Positions 54,161 through 62,765 are shown, counted from the first letter of the stretch. The stretch is 64,000 bases of DNA from Prosthecobacter fusiformis (GCF_004364345.1 NZ_SOCA01000008.1:178987-242986); one strand, 5' to 3'. Made by a program: numbers and translations. The notes: generated by a model not told the origin, from the letters alone.

Positions 54161-54556
54161 TTACCGAACTTTCAGCAATTCCACGTCAAAAATCAGCGCC
54201 TCATTGGGTCCGATGTCACGTCCGGCGCCGCGTGGGCCGTAGGCTAGCTTGGAAGGCAGATACAGGCGATATTTGGCACCCTCTTTCATGAGCTGCACAC
54301 CTTCGGTCCAGCCTGCGATCACCCGGTTCAGAGGGAATTCAATGGGCTCCCCCCGCTTGTAAGAGCTGTCGAAGACCTTGCCGTCGATCAGCGTGCCTTC
54401 GTAGTGCACCAGCACCGTATCCGTGGCGGATGGGCTCTTGCCTGTGCCTTCGGTGATCACTTTATATTGCAGACCGCTCGCGGTGACGGTCACGCCGTCT
54501 TTTTTTGCGTTGTCTTCAAGAAACTTTTCTCCTTTGGCGAGTGCGATGTCTGACAT
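54161..54556 (-). CDS. FKBP-type peptidyl-prolyl cis-trans isomerase
   Basis: 131 aa. FKBP fold with VHYEGTLIDGKVFDSSYKRG, then FPLNRVIAGWTEGVQLMKEG and KYRLYLPSKLAYGPRGAGRD, then LIFDVELL. The N-terminal helix GEKFLEDNAKKDGVTVTASG is like the FkpA/Mip linker, but no leader is present, so it is likely cytosolic. Length and motifs fit the family. Start ATG 54556. 157 bp separate it from rpmH on the same strand. Confidence 0.94.
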   Translation of the reverse strand: MSDIALAKGEKFLEDNAKKDGVTVTASGLQYKVITEGTGKSPSATDTVLVHYEGTLIDGKVFDSSYKRGEPIEFPLNRVIAGWTEGVQLMKEGAKYRLYLPSKLAYGPRGAGRDIGPNEALIFDVELLKVR

Positions 54557-54712
54557 AATAGGATGGATGGGGTTGGTTTAAAAAACGAAGGAAGCGGAGT
54601 CTAGCGAGCCTGCTCAAATGCGCAACCCAAGCCTCCTTTGTACGATTTGTAAAAAAACATGTCCAATCGTCAACTCCTGCCGCCTTGTGACGTAAACCTC
54701 TCTATCTCCGCC

Positions 54713-56161
54713 ATGATTCCTGTCCCCCACCACGAAGTACTGACCAATCGCCGTGACTTTTTGCGCCGTGGCGGTGCAGGATTTGGAGCCCTGGCGCTCT
54801 CTTACCTCCTCGGGGAAAATCCCCTTTCCGCCGCCCTGGGGGATGAAGGCGGCCAGGCCGGCAGCCCGATGTCCGCCAAGCTGGCCCATCGCATGGGCAA
54901 GGCGAAGAGCGTGATCTTCCTGTTCATGGAAGGTGGCCCTAGCCATCTGGATACCTTTGATCCCAAGCCGCTGCTGAGAGAACTTCAGGGCAAAGAACTG
55001 CCGCCCAGCTTTGGCCAGGTCATCACGGCCATGGGTGAAAGCCGCGCCCCGCTGCTGGCGGACAAGCGTGAATGGAAACAGCATGGCCAGAGCGGCATGT
55101 GGATTTCTGACTGGCTGCCCCACACCGCCAAGGTGGCCGATGAACTCTGCGTCATCCGTTCCTGCGTCTCCGATGGCATCAACCACGCGGGTGGCGTCTG
55201 CCAGATGAATACCGGCAGCATTTTCGGGGGTCGTCCTTCCTTGGGTTCGTGGGTGAACTACGGCCTGGGCACACAGAATCAAAACCTGCCCGCTTTCGTC
55301 GTCTTGAAAGACAGCGATTCGCAGGTGGTCAACGGCGTGCGCAACTGGGGCAGCGGCTTCATGCCCGCCGTCTATCAGGGCGTGCAGTTTGATCCCGATG
55401 GCACCCCCATTGCCAATTTGATGACGCCCAAGGGCATCAGTGATCAGCGCCAGCGCGCCAAGCTGAATTTCCTCAGCAAAATGAACGGCCACTATGGCGA
55501 ATCCCGCACGGATAACAGCCAGCTCGATGCCCGCATCAAGGCCTATGAACTGGCCTTCCGCATGCAGGCCGAGGCCCCAGAAACGGTGGACCTGGCCAAG
55601 GAATCCGAAGCCACCAAAAAACTTTACGGTTTGGATGATCCGAAGACCGCCACCTTTGGCCGCAATTGCCTCCTCGCCCGCCGTCTGGTGGAGCGTGGTG
55701 TGCGCTTTGTGCAGCTTTATTCAGGCGCTGGCAGCCGCTGGGATGCCCATAACAAGATCGAGGACAACCACAGCAAATACTTTGGCCAGACGGATAAGCC
55801 CATCGCCGGACTCATCATGGACCTCAAATCCCGTGGCCTGCTGGATGAAACCCTCATCATCTGGGGTGGCGAATTCGGCCGCACACCGATGAGCGAAGGC
55901 GGCGACGGACGCGACCACAACCCCACCGGCTTCACCATGTGGATGGCAGGCGGCGGCATCAAAGGTGGCCAGGTCATCGGCAGCACGGATGAACTCGGCC
56001 TACGCGCTGTGGATCAAAAAATGCACGTCCACGATCTCCACGCCACCATCCTTCACCTCATGGGCGTGGACCACACCCGCCTCATCTATAAGTACAAGGG
56101 CCGTCCAGAACGCATCGACCAAAACGAAGGCCACGCCTTCACGAAGATGCAGATGGCTTGA
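54713..56161 (+). CDS. DUF1501 exported protein
   Basis: 482 aa. Starts MIPVPHHEVLTNRRDFLRRG then GAGFGALALSYLL, the usual DUF1501 Tat-type leader (NRRDFLRR). The body has SVIFLFMEGGPSHLDTFDPK, then GISDQRQRA, then YSGAGSRWDAHNKIEDNHSK, then GLLDETLIIWGGEFGRTPMS and GRDHNPTGFTMWMAGGGIKG, all family hallmarks with an alkaline-phosphatase-like metal site. It normally pairs with a PSCyt/DUF1549/DUF1553 gene; here no such partner is next to it. An upstream ATG at 54659 is possible but the leader fits 54713. Role unknown, periplasmic. Confidence 0.92.
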   Translation: MIPVPHHEVLTNRRDFLRRGGAGFGALALSYLLGENPLSAALGDEGGQAGSPMSAKLAHRMGKAKSVIFLFMEGGPSHLDTFDPKPLLRELQGKELPPSFGQVITAMGESRAPLLADKREWKQHGQSGMWISDWLPHTAKVADELCVIRSCVSDGINHAGGVCQMNTGSIFGGRPSLGSWVNYGLGTQNQNLPAFVVLKDSDSQVVNGVRNWGSGFMPAVYQGVQFDPDGTPIANLMTPKGISDQRQRAKLNFLSKMNGHYGESRTDNSQLDARIKAYELAFRMQAEAPETVDLAKESEATKKLYGLDDPKTATFGRNCLLARRLVERGVRFVQLYSGAGSRWDAHNKIEDNHSKYFGQTDKPIAGLIMDLKSRGLLDETLIIWGGEFGRTPMSEGGDGRDHNPTGFTMWMAGGGIKGGQVIGSTDELGLRAVDQKMHVHDLHATILHLMGVDHTRLIYKYKGRPERIDQNEGHAFTKMQMA

Positions 56162-56181
56162 AGTGCGGGCAAGTCATCGCG

Positions 56182-56213
56182 GGCGGTTGTCAGGCTCAGT
56201 GCCAGCAACCGCC
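56182..56213. terminator. Hairpin between converging DUF1501 and cdd genes
   Basis: GGCGGTTG (56182-56189) and CAACCGCC (56206-56213) are perfect inverted repeats. No strong T-run on either side, so terminator function is only likely. Confidence 0.45.
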
Positions 56214-56597
56214 TTACAGCCCAAACGCCTCCGGCAGCAGCTCCGCGATGGTGCGGGTCACAGGCTGACCCTGCTGGAGAAAGGTGACCTCCGTCCGACC
56301 ACCGGGCAGGGAAAATTCCGCAATGACTTGGCGGCAGGCACCGCAGGGTGGGAATTCATGGCCCAGGCAGATGACGGAAAGCCGCGCCACCTTCATCCCC
56401 GGACCTTCAGCGGCCACGGCTTGGAATAGCGTATTCCTTTCCGCACACACGGTTAGGCCGTAGCTGGCATTTTCCACATTGCAGCCGGTATAGATCTTTC
56501 CGGCCACCGTTTCCACAGCACAGCCGACCTGGAACTTCGAATACGGTGCATAGGCTTTTTCAGCAGCGCTGCGGGCCTGGGAAAGAAGGTCAGACAT
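56214..56597 (-). CDS. cdd: Cytidine deaminase
   Basis: 127 aa. Deaminates cytidine and deoxycytidine in pyrimidine salvage. Zinc ligands are Cys51 (CAE with the proton-shuttling Glu53) and Cys85/Cys88 (PCGACRQ). AYAPYSKFQVGCAVET and GCNVENASYG are standard for the homotetrameric form. The frame is open 6 codons upstream (56615). Converges on the DUF1501 gene. Confidence 0.94.
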   Translation of the reverse strand: MSDLLSQARSAAEKAYAPYSKFQVGCAVETVAGKIYTGCNVENASYGLTVCAERNTLFQAVAAEGPGMKVARLSVICLGHEFPPCGACRQVIAEFSLPGGRTEVTFLQQGQPVTRTIAELLPEAFGL

Positions 56598-56612
56598 GCG
56601 GGTATGATGACA

Positions 56613-56650
56613 CAAAAAAGCGGAGGCAGGTACCTAGACCTGACTCCGCT
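56613..56650 (-). terminator. Rho-independent terminator after the DUF1080 gene
   Basis: AGCGGAG/CTCCGCT (56619-56625, 56644-56650) plus CAGGT/ACCTG inside, and an A-run at 56613-56619 which gives T residues on the minus strand. Confidence 0.85.
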
Positions 56651-56690
56651 TCAAAATGGCAGCTCAAAATAAAAGCCGCCTGCGCCTGTC

Positions 56691-57365
56691 TTACAGCGCC
56701 TTGAACTTCACTTCCTTCCACTGCACTTTGAAAGGGCCGCTGCCCTTTTTGATGCCGTGCACCTGGAAGCCGATGTAGCCTTCAGGATCGTTCGGCTGGG
56801 TGAAGTCAGCGGTTTTCACACCGTTCACGAAGCTCTGGTAGTGGTCGCCTTTGACGACGATGCGGTAGTGGTTCCATTCGCCCTTTTTGAAAGCGGCTTT
56901 GGCTTCTTCCGTACGCACAGCTTCGGTCTTCGTCAGGATGCTCCACCAGGTACCACGACGGGCTTCGTCATAGAAATCACCAGCGGTGCCGTTGACGGCG
57001 ATCTCGCACTGGGGGCCGTAAAGGCGGTCAGCCGGGAGGGGCTTGCCGCTTTTGCTGCCTTCCAGGACAGGGTCGCCTTCTTTGGCCAGCTTGCTGCGCA
57101 CTTGCACACCGGAATTGAGCTCATCAGCGGTCTTCACCTGGAATTCGAGCTCGAAGTCCTTGAAAGGGCCTTTGGCCAGGAAGGTATTGCCGCTGCCGTC
57201 CACCGTGGTGCCGGTGAGGATACCGTTTTCGACAGTATAGGTGGCCTGGCCGCTGACGACTTTGGCGTCGTCCAGACCGTCTTTGAACCAGGTTTGCCAG
57301 CCGTCTTCAGCCTGTGCGCTGAGGGAAAGGGCGGCCACGAGAGAAATGATGAGTTGGTTTTTCAT
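56691..57365 (-). CDS. Exported DUF1080 (3-keto-disaccharide hydrolase-like) protein
   Basis: 224 aa. Signal peptide MKNQLIISLVAALSLSAQAE. A concanavalin-like jelly-roll with FKDFELEFQVKTADELNSGV, then QCEIAVNGTAGDFYDEARRG, then EWNHYRIVVKGDHYQSFVNG and GYIGFQVHGIKKG is DUF1080. Members hydrolyse 3-keto sugars or bind glycans. Monocistronic; the start ATG 57365 gives a clear leader. Substrate not deducible. Confidence 0.9.
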   Translation of the reverse strand: MKNQLIISLVAALSLSAQAEDGWQTWFKDGLDDAKVVSGQATYTVENGILTGTTVDGSGNTFLAKGPFKDFELEFQVKTADELNSGVQVRSKLAKEGDPVLEGSKSGKPLPADRLYGPQCEIAVNGTAGDFYDEARRGTWWSILTKTEAVRTEEAKAAFKKGEWNHYRIVVKGDHYQSFVNGVKTADFTQPNDPEGYIGFQVHGIKKGSGPFKVQWKEVKFKAL

Positions 57366-57451
57366 GGGGCAGAAAGAACGGCGGTCGCAGGAAAATCCAT
57401 CGCCAAAGCGTGAAAAAGACGATATACTTAACTTATCTTAATTAATTAGGT

Positions 57452-57522
57452 GGGTTTTAACCCGATTAAAACCCCAAAATAATCCAGTTCCAACTTGAAC
57501 AAACAAGTTGGATGGGTTTTAA
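57452..57522. promoter_or_regulatory. Palindrome array upstream of the RHH-like gene
   Basis: GGGTTTTAA (57452-57460) and TTAAAACCC (57466-57474) form a perfect inverted repeat with 5-nt spacer. CCAACTTG (57490-57497) and CAAGTTGG (57504-57511) form another with 6-nt spacer. A third GGGTTTTAA lies at 57514-57522, 27 bases before the ATG. The region is AT-rich, unlike its neighbours. Probably operators of the downstream regulator. Confidence 0.6.
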
Positions 57523-57548
57523 TGCCATTAATTCCGGGTTTTTATCCC

Positions 57549-57785
57549 ATGGCGCGCCCCTCAAACAGCTTCGATTCGGTCTCGATGACCATCGCTGTCA
57601 CTCCCCAGATCAAGATGTATCTGGAGGATTTGACCCTCGATGGCACATACGGGAGCAGTCCAGCTGAGGCCGCACGGCTGCTGATCAGCCAGGCGATCGA
57701 GGCGAAGATGAAGGATGGGCTGCTGACGCGGAGGAAGTTCATGATTCAAGACGGCGAAGTGATGGCTCTGCCACTGCCCGCCTAA
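57549..57785 (+). CDS. Ribbon-helix-helix-like small DNA-binding protein
   Basis: 78 aa. Segment SVSMTIAVTPQIKMYLEDLT, then DGTYGSSPAEAARLLISQAI and EAK, reads as a beta strand followed by two helices in the MetJ/Arc (RHH) pattern. The C-terminal RRKFMIQDGEVMALPLP is family-specific and not known to me. It is preceded by inverted repeats that would suit a dimeric RHH repressor (see 57452-57522), hinting at autoregulation. The start ATG 57549 is preferred over the open frame to 57495, since upstream residues overlap the repeats. The short ORF at 57801 follows by 15 bp. It could be an antitoxin, but no toxin is apparent. Confidence 0.65.
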   Translation: MARPSNSFDSVSMTIAVTPQIKMYLEDLTLDGTYGSSPAEAARLLISQAIEAKMKDGLLTRRKFMIQDGEVMALPLPA

Positions 57786-57800
57786 CCTCATTCTACACCG

Positions 57801-58004
57801 ATGACCACGCAACACGATCTTCAAAGCGACACCCAGGTGTTCACCACTATCATGAACTTAGAAATGAACGACAAGGACCGCAGTCCACGCGGCGGCTGGA
57901 ATTCCGATGCCCGTCTGGAAGTGCTGGCCAACGAAATCGTCCGTTACATGCCGGATCTGGCCCAGCTCCTGGTGCAGAGCGGCATGCAGAAAATGGCGGC
58001 CTGA
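57801..58004 (+). CDS. Small protein of unknown function, linked to the RHH-like gene
   Basis: 67 aa. No family recognised. It is hydrophilic, with an amphipathic helix LEVLANEIVRYMPDLAQLLV then QSGMQKMAA at the C-terminus. Sits 15 bp after the RHH-like gene and before a strong terminator, so one transcript is likely. Size would fit a toxin or partner of the RHH protein, but nothing in the residues shows it. Confidence 0.55.
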   Translation: MTTQHDLQSDTQVFTTIMNLEMNDKDRSPRGGWNSDARLEVLANEIVRYMPDLAQLLVQSGMQKMAA

Positions 58005-58037
58005 TCCTGCTGGCTGGAATTCCCCTCCTTTTATCAG

Positions 58038-58072
58038 GACAAGAGGCCAACGTCGCTGACGTTGGCCTTGTC
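58038..58072 (+). terminator. Terminator after the small RHH operon
   Basis: AGGCCAACGTC (58044-58054) and GACGTTGGCCT (58058-58068), a perfect 11-bp stem with 3-nt loop, extended outward by GACAA/TTGTC. No long T-run, but very stable. Confidence 0.75.
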
Positions 58073-58184
58073 ATTTCCAGACGCGGCGTCCATGTCTCCC
58101 TGTGCTATCTGAAGAGCCAGCCCACATGCTTCATGAAAAATGGCCGCTGACAGCCCGTCCTAGTTGAATCCACTTCTTTTCCCC

Positions 58185-58880
58185 ATGCCTTCCTTTTCCA
58201 AAAATCTGCTGCCTGCACTGGCTATCCTCATGGGCCTGAGCGCCTGCGCCACGGTGAAACGTTTCACACCGGACGTGACCAAGATCCCGCTGCCGTCTCT
58301 GCCCAAGTTTTCCACGCTGAAAAAAGTCACCAGTATCCTGCCGGGCATGCCGGACAGCGATAAAGCCACGGAGGATGATCCAAAGCTGCCCTTCAATGCC
58401 CGTGGCACCCTGGGCTATGGCCACACCCTGCGCCTGCACGTTTATGAAGGAAGCCGCTCCACCAACCGCATCTATAATGGTGTGGCCATGATCGACGCCC
58501 AAGGCGTGATCAACTTTGGCGAAATCGGCAGCGCCAAGATCGGCGGAGCCACATTACCAGAGGCGGTGGAGGCGCTCAAAGGCACCTTCCGCATTGGCCT
58601 TCGTGTGACACGCCCCATCACCATCCATGTCCTTTCCGTGGAGGATGTGCCCGTCGTCGCCATCACTGGAGACGTCATCAAGGATGAATTCATCCCTGCC
58701 TGGGATGGCATGAGCATCCAGCAAGCCGTCACCGTGGCCGGAGGCCGTAAACTGGGCTCCACCAACCGCACTGTTTACGTCATCCGCGAAGGCAACCGCC
58801 GCTTTTACTCCAGCCTGGAAGCCGCAGACAAAGCCGAGCCTGAGCCGGGTGACATCATCTTCCTTTCCCCTGACATCTAA
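58185..58880 (+). CDS. Wza-like polysaccharide export lipoprotein
   Basis: 231 aa. Lipoprotein leader MPSFSKNLLPALAILMGLSA with the lipidated Cys21. The Poly_export domain has LGYGHTLRLHVYEGSRSTNR, then INFGEIGSAKIGGATLPEAV, and an SLBB-like segment VVAITGDVIKDEFIPAWDGM with VTVAGGRKL. Shorter than E. coli Wza (about 380 aa) and without the C-terminal helix, so it may form a simpler outer-membrane channel or a periplasmic adapter. The WcaJ-like enzyme at 60.2 kb supports an exopolysaccharide role. Start ATG 58185; the frame is open 7 codons upstream. Confidence 0.87.
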   Translation: MPSFSKNLLPALAILMGLSACATVKRFTPDVTKIPLPSLPKFSTLKKVTSILPGMPDSDKATEDDPKLPFNARGTLGYGHTLRLHVYEGSRSTNRIYNGVAMIDAQGVINFGEIGSAKIGGATLPEAVEALKGTFRIGLRVTRPITIHVLSVEDVPVVAITGDVIKDEFIPAWDGMSIQQAVTVAGGRKLGSTNRTVYVIREGNRRFYSSLEAADKAEPEPGDIIFLSPDI

Positions 58881-58885
58881 ATTTC

Positions 58886-59362
58886 ATGATCGAGCACATC
58901 GGTGGCAATCCAGCCGCAAACCAATCCCCTTGGGGCAGTCTTTTTAAAACCATCGTCATCCTGCGCATCGGTGCCGGGGCACTGCTGCTGACACGCCACG
59001 GCTGGCAGGCCGCCCAGGGTGCCTATGACTTTCTGTGGAAGGAGCAGGCCTGGGACTGGGTAAAAGCCTTCAGCGATGCCGGGCTGCCCTACCCCACGCT
59101 GCTGGCCCCGACCATGGCCATCATCGTGGCCGCAGTCGCCGTCAGCTGGTGCCTGGGCTTTCTCACCCGCCTGTTTGCCGTGGTCTTCATGCCTGTGGCC
59201 ATCGGTGTCATCGCCATGGCAGGCCCTTCCTACACGGAGGTCGGCTGGCTTTACATGATCATCTCCGTGACCCTGCTTCTTTATGGATCGGGCGCGGTCT
59301 CCATCGACAAGCTCTTCCGCATCGGTGCCTCCTGGGGCCAGCCGAAGAAAAAGAGGTGGTGA
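58886..59362 (+). CDS. DoxX-like membrane protein
   Basis: 158 aa with four hydrophobic segments (TIVILRIGAGALLLTRHGW, LLAPTMAIIVAAVAVSWCLG, FAVVFMPVAIGVIAMAG, WLYMIISVTLLLYGSGAVSI). Layout and the terminal GAVSIDKLF resemble DoxX/DoxD-type proteins. Lies 5 bp after the Wza-like gene. No catalytic residues known; possible redox or accessory role. Confidence in family moderate. Confidence 0.75.
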   Translation: MIEHIGGNPAANQSPWGSLFKTIVILRIGAGALLLTRHGWQAAQGAYDFLWKEQAWDWVKAFSDAGLPYPTLLAPTMAIIVAAVAVSWCLGFLTRLFAVVFMPVAIGVIAMAGPSYTEVGWLYMIISVTLLLYGSGAVSIDKLFRIGASWGQPKKKRW

Positions 59363-59457
59363 AAAAGCGGAGCCTCATGCCCCTGGCAGAAGGCCGCCCC
59401 CTAACTGCCTAACATTAAGTATCCAAATCGTGAGGACCCTTCCTCCGCCGCCTCTCC

Positions 59458-60000
59458 ATGCCCATCCCCCGTCCAGCCGCCCCCGCTCCCATCACGGAGC
59501 GCGTGCTCTCCATCGATCCCGCGCTGCGCAATACCGGCTGGGCGATTGTGGAAAAGACCGGACGGGAGATGAAAGCCATCGCCTACGGGGTGATTTCGAA
59601 TTCCCCGAAGCTCCTCCATTCCGGCTGCCTGGTGGCCATCCGGGAGCAATTGCACGATGTCATCCGCCAGCATGCACCCACCGTCTGCGCCATCGAAGCC
59701 ACCATCTATGTGCAGAGTTTTAAGACCGCCATCGTCCTGGGCACCGCCCGCGCTGCCTGCCTCATCGCTGCGGCGGAGCACGGCATGGCCATCTATGAAT
59801 ATGCACCCAAGGAGGTGAAACAGGCCGCTGTGGGCCGTGGCGCAGCTCAAAAAGAACAGGTCGCCTTCATGATCCGCTCCATGCTACGCCTCCGTGAAAC
59901 ACCCCCGGCGGACGCTGCGGACGCCCTGGCCGTGGGCATCGCCCATTTCCAAAATGCCGATGCAGGCGCTGCGATCACGCGGGAAATGAAGAGAGTGTAA
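59458..60000 (+). CDS. ruvC: Holliday junction resolvase RuvC
   Basis: 180 aa. Cuts Holliday junctions with RuvAB. The four catalytic acids are present: Asp20 in LSIDPALRNTGW, Glu80 in CAIEATIYVQSF, and Asp152/Asp155 in DAADALAVGIAHF. SFKTAIVLGTARA is the helix after the Glu. It has a short Pro/Ala-rich N-terminal extension (MPIPRPAAPAPITER) not usual in RuvC. ruvB is 36 kb away and ruvA not seen. Start ATG 59458. Confidence 0.92.
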   Translation: MPIPRPAAPAPITERVLSIDPALRNTGWAIVEKTGREMKAIAYGVISNSPKLLHSGCLVAIREQLHDVIRQHAPTVCAIEATIYVQSFKTAIVLGTARAACLIAAAEHGMAIYEYAPKEVKQAAVGRGAAQKEQVAFMIRSMLRLRETPPADAADALAVGIAHFQNADAGAAITREMKRV

Positions 60001-60143
60001 AGACCCACTGCTTGGAAACCCGATCTCCACCAAGCCTGGGGTCTCCTAGCGTTGAATCTCTCACGTGAATGTCACACCATTTTCTCACGTTTGATAAATG
60101 TTGCATACAAGACTCTCATATTTCTAAAAAATATTCTGCCGAC

Positions 60144-60173
60144 TTGATTTTTGAACAGTTTTGAGGCTATGTT
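60144..60173 (+). promoter_or_regulatory. Candidate promoter for the WcaJ-like gene
   Basis: TTGATT (60144-60149), 18-nt spacer, TATGTT (60168-60173), in an AT-rich gap, 22 bases before the ATG at 60195. Confidence 0.4.
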
Positions 60174-60194
60174 TACAATTACCATACCTCAGTC

Positions 60195-61706
60195 ATGTCG
60201 TCTGCCAGCCAACCTCCGTCCAGCTCGGACCGCCTTTTCATAGGCCATCCGGGACCGATGACAGGTAATTTGCTAAAAAAGCTGGAGGAACGCCGCACCT
60301 GGCGGTTGCAGGAGACGGCCTCTCCGCACCTGTGGGTACTGGTTTCCATTTTGGGGGATTTAATCATGGCCGTCGCGGCCGGATACGGTGCGTATTGGCT
60401 GCGCTTTCATTCCCTCAAAGACTTCGGAAACTGGGATGACCTGACCCTGCGCCAATACACCGGCCACATGACCCTGGGCACGCTCACGCTGCTTCTGGCC
60501 CTCGGCTGGCAGGGCATCTATGACCGCAACGTCCTGCTGCGGAACCGATGGATCGCCTCCAAAATGGCCAAGGCCGTGCTGATCTGGACACTGGGTTTCC
60601 TGGCCCTGACCCTGGCGTTAAAAATGCAGCCGGCCATCTCCCGTGTCTATGTCGCCCTCAACGGTGCCTGCGCCCTGCTGCTGCTGCTGGGCTGGCGCAT
60701 CATCTTCAATGCCTTTCTGCATCGGCCACGGCGTATCCACACGCTCCAGCAGCGCACCCTCTTCGTCGGCTGGAATGAGGATGCCCAGCGACTGTGGCAG
60801 ACACTGAGCAGTGACACCGCGCATGCCTTTGACCTCATCGGCTGGGTGGATGCCTCCGGCTGGCGGGAAGCACCGCCGCCCCCCTCAGACATTCCGCTGG
60901 TGGGCTATCTGGAGGACATCCACCGCGTCATCGCCCGGCATGAAGTGGATATGATCATCGTCGCCGACCTCCCCCGTCAGCACCTGGTGGAGCTGGCGAA
61001 CCTCTGTGAGCGGGAGATGATCCAGTTCAAGCTCGCCCCCTCCGTCTTCCGCATTTTCGTCTCCGGTCTTTCGCTGGAAACCATCGCCGGGACGCCGGTG
61101 CTAGGCGTCAACCGTTTGCCGCTGGACAACACACTGAACGTCCTGGCCAAGCGCGCGCTGGACATCGCAGGTGCCCTTGTCGGCCTGACTTTGAGCGCGC
61201 CATTGATCGCCTTTTTCGGCTTCATGGTCTGGTGGGAATCCGGCGGTCCCATCTTTTATCATCAGCGCCGCTGGGGCATGAACGGCGTGCCTTTTGACAT
61301 CATCAAGATCCGCTCCATGAAGCTGGATGCGGAAGCGGGCAAAGGACCCCAATGGTGCGCTGCGGATGATCCCCGCCGCCTGAAGGTAGGCGCTTTCATG
61401 CGGCGATGGAACATTGATGAGGTGCCGCAATTTTGGAACGTGCTGAAAGGGCAGATGAGCCTCGTCGGTCCGCGCCCGGAGCGGCCGGAGCTGATCGCCG
61501 CCTTCAAGCATGAGATCCCCCATTACAATGCCCGCCACCACGCCAAGCCTGGGATGACCGGCTGGGCCCAGGTGAAAGGCCTGCGCGGGGATACGGATCT
61601 GGCGGAACGCATCCGCTGTGACCTCTGGTACCTGGAAAACTGGAGCCTGATGCTGGACCTGCAAATCATGTTCCTCACCTTCTTTAAGCGCGACAATGCT
61701 TATTGA
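60195..61706 (+). CDS. WcaJ-like polyprenyl glycosylphosphotransferase
   Basis: 503 aa. Four N-terminal membrane segments (LVSILGDLIMAVAAGYGAYW, TLTLLLALGWQGIYD etc.), a CoA-binding-like soluble domain (about 190-300), a further membrane segment (LDIAGALVGLTLSAPLIAFF), and the sugar transferase domain: GGPIFYHQRRWGMNGVPFDI, then IKIRSMKLDAEAGKGPQW, MRRWNIDEVPQFWNVLKGQM and SLVGPRPERPELI, then KPGMTGWAQVKGLRGDTDL. Moves a sugar-1-phosphate to undecaprenyl phosphate, the first step of exopolysaccharide repeat synthesis. Monocistronic promoter likely. Confidence 0.94.
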   Translation: MSSASQPPSSSDRLFIGHPGPMTGNLLKKLEERRTWRLQETASPHLWVLVSILGDLIMAVAAGYGAYWLRFHSLKDFGNWDDLTLRQYTGHMTLGTLTLLLALGWQGIYDRNVLLRNRWIASKMAKAVLIWTLGFLALTLALKMQPAISRVYVALNGACALLLLLGWRIIFNAFLHRPRRIHTLQQRTLFVGWNEDAQRLWQTLSSDTAHAFDLIGWVDASGWREAPPPPSDIPLVGYLEDIHRVIARHEVDMIIVADLPRQHLVELANLCEREMIQFKLAPSVFRIFVSGLSLETIAGTPVLGVNRLPLDNTLNVLAKRALDIAGALVGLTLSAPLIAFFGFMVWWESGGPIFYHQRRWGMNGVPFDIIKIRSMKLDAEAGKGPQWCAADDPRRLKVGAFMRRWNIDEVPQFWNVLKGQMSLVGPRPERPELIAAFKHEIPHYNARHHAKPGMTGWAQVKGLRGDTDLAERIRCDLWYLENWSLMLDLQIMFLTFFKRDNAY

Positions 61707-61803
61707 GGCGTCTCACATACTGCATTCTTTCTTTTTTTCTTGATGTAGAATGGCCCTATCCGCGATGTTAGGCTGATTTTTCCCAACCCCCCGACCAAAT
61801 ACC

Positions 61804-62697
61804 GTGTCTGCGAGTCTTTCGAGCTTTTCCAATCTGCTGGATAATCATGCTGCCAAACTTCTCAGTGAAGGGCGTCTGGAGGAGGCGCTGAACGCTGCCA
61901 CCAGTGCCCTGTCTGGTCTGCGGGAGGCCGTGGAGGATGATCCTGCGGAGGCTCCCCGCCTCTTCGCCGGCCTGCAAGTCCTTGCCGACATCCAGCGGGA
62001 GATGGGAGACGTCAGCGGATCCGAGGCCAGCTATGGCGAAGCCCTGGAGATCTCCGGGCGAGCGACCATCCCCCCCGTTGAAGTCGCCCGCGTGCGCACC
62101 CAACTGGCCACGCTGCTGGATTTTAGCCAGCGTGAGGCCGAAGCCATCCCGCTTTATGAACAGGCCATCAGTGACTACGAAGCCCTGACCCCACCCAGTG
62201 AGGAGACTGCCGCCCAGCTCCGCAACAACTTGGCCATGATTTATAAAGGCCTGGGCAAATTTGCCCTGGCGGAGCAGCATTACCTGCGGTCGCTGGAAAC
62301 CCTGGAGGCCAAACGCGGCCGCGAAACCGAAGAAGTCGCCTCCGTTTATAACAACCTGGGCAGTCTTTACTACACCGCCGGATTCCCGGACCAGGCCAAG
62401 CAAATGTTCACCGAGGCTCTGGAAATCCGCACGCAGCTGCTGGGCGGAGATCACCCGGATGTGGCCCAGTCCCATTGCAACCTGGCCACCGCCAATCATG
62501 AGCTGGGGGACAATGCCGCCTCCATCCAAAACTTCGAGCACAGCCTGCGCATTCTCGAGCATCACCTGCACGATGAAGTCGTCAGTTATGAGGCAGTCAG
62601 TCTGGATTACATCGCCCTGCTGGAAAACCAGGGGGAAGACAAAAAAGCTGCCGCTGCCCGCAAGCGCATGGAAAAGATGCTGGCCACCGTCGCCTGA
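61804..62697 (+). CDS. Tetratricopeptide repeat protein
   Basis: 297 aa from GTG 61804. At least five TPR-like units: LSEGRLEEALNAATSALSGL, DVSGSEASYGEALEIS, EAIPLYEQAISDYEAL, RNNLAMIYKGLGKFALAEQH, YNNLGSLYYTAGFPDQAKQM, and SHCNLATANHELGDNAASIQ, of the TPR_12 42-residue kind. No leader, so probably cytosolic protein-protein scaffold. Partner unknown; may be linked to the exopolysaccharide genes upstream, by position only. Confidence 0.85.
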   Translation: MSASLSSFSNLLDNHAAKLLSEGRLEEALNAATSALSGLREAVEDDPAEAPRLFAGLQVLADIQREMGDVSGSEASYGEALEISGRATIPPVEVARVRTQLATLLDFSQREAEAIPLYEQAISDYEALTPPSEETAAQLRNNLAMIYKGLGKFALAEQHYLRSLETLEAKRGRETEEVASVYNNLGSLYYTAGFPDQAKQMFTEALEIRTQLLGGDHPDVAQSHCNLATANHELGDNAASIQNFEHSLRILEHHLHDEVVSYEAVSLDYIALLENQGEDKKAAAARKRMEKMLATVA

Positions 62698-62765
62698 CAT
62701 CCTTTGGCACTAGCCGCCATTTCTCCTGTGGCGCGTGCACTCATTCTGCTGCGTAATGCATCCTC

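Noticed and set aside
57549..58004. Toxin-antitoxin pair
   Set aside because: The RHH-like protein would suit an antitoxin, but the partner shows no known toxin features, so I only list it as a possible novel unit.
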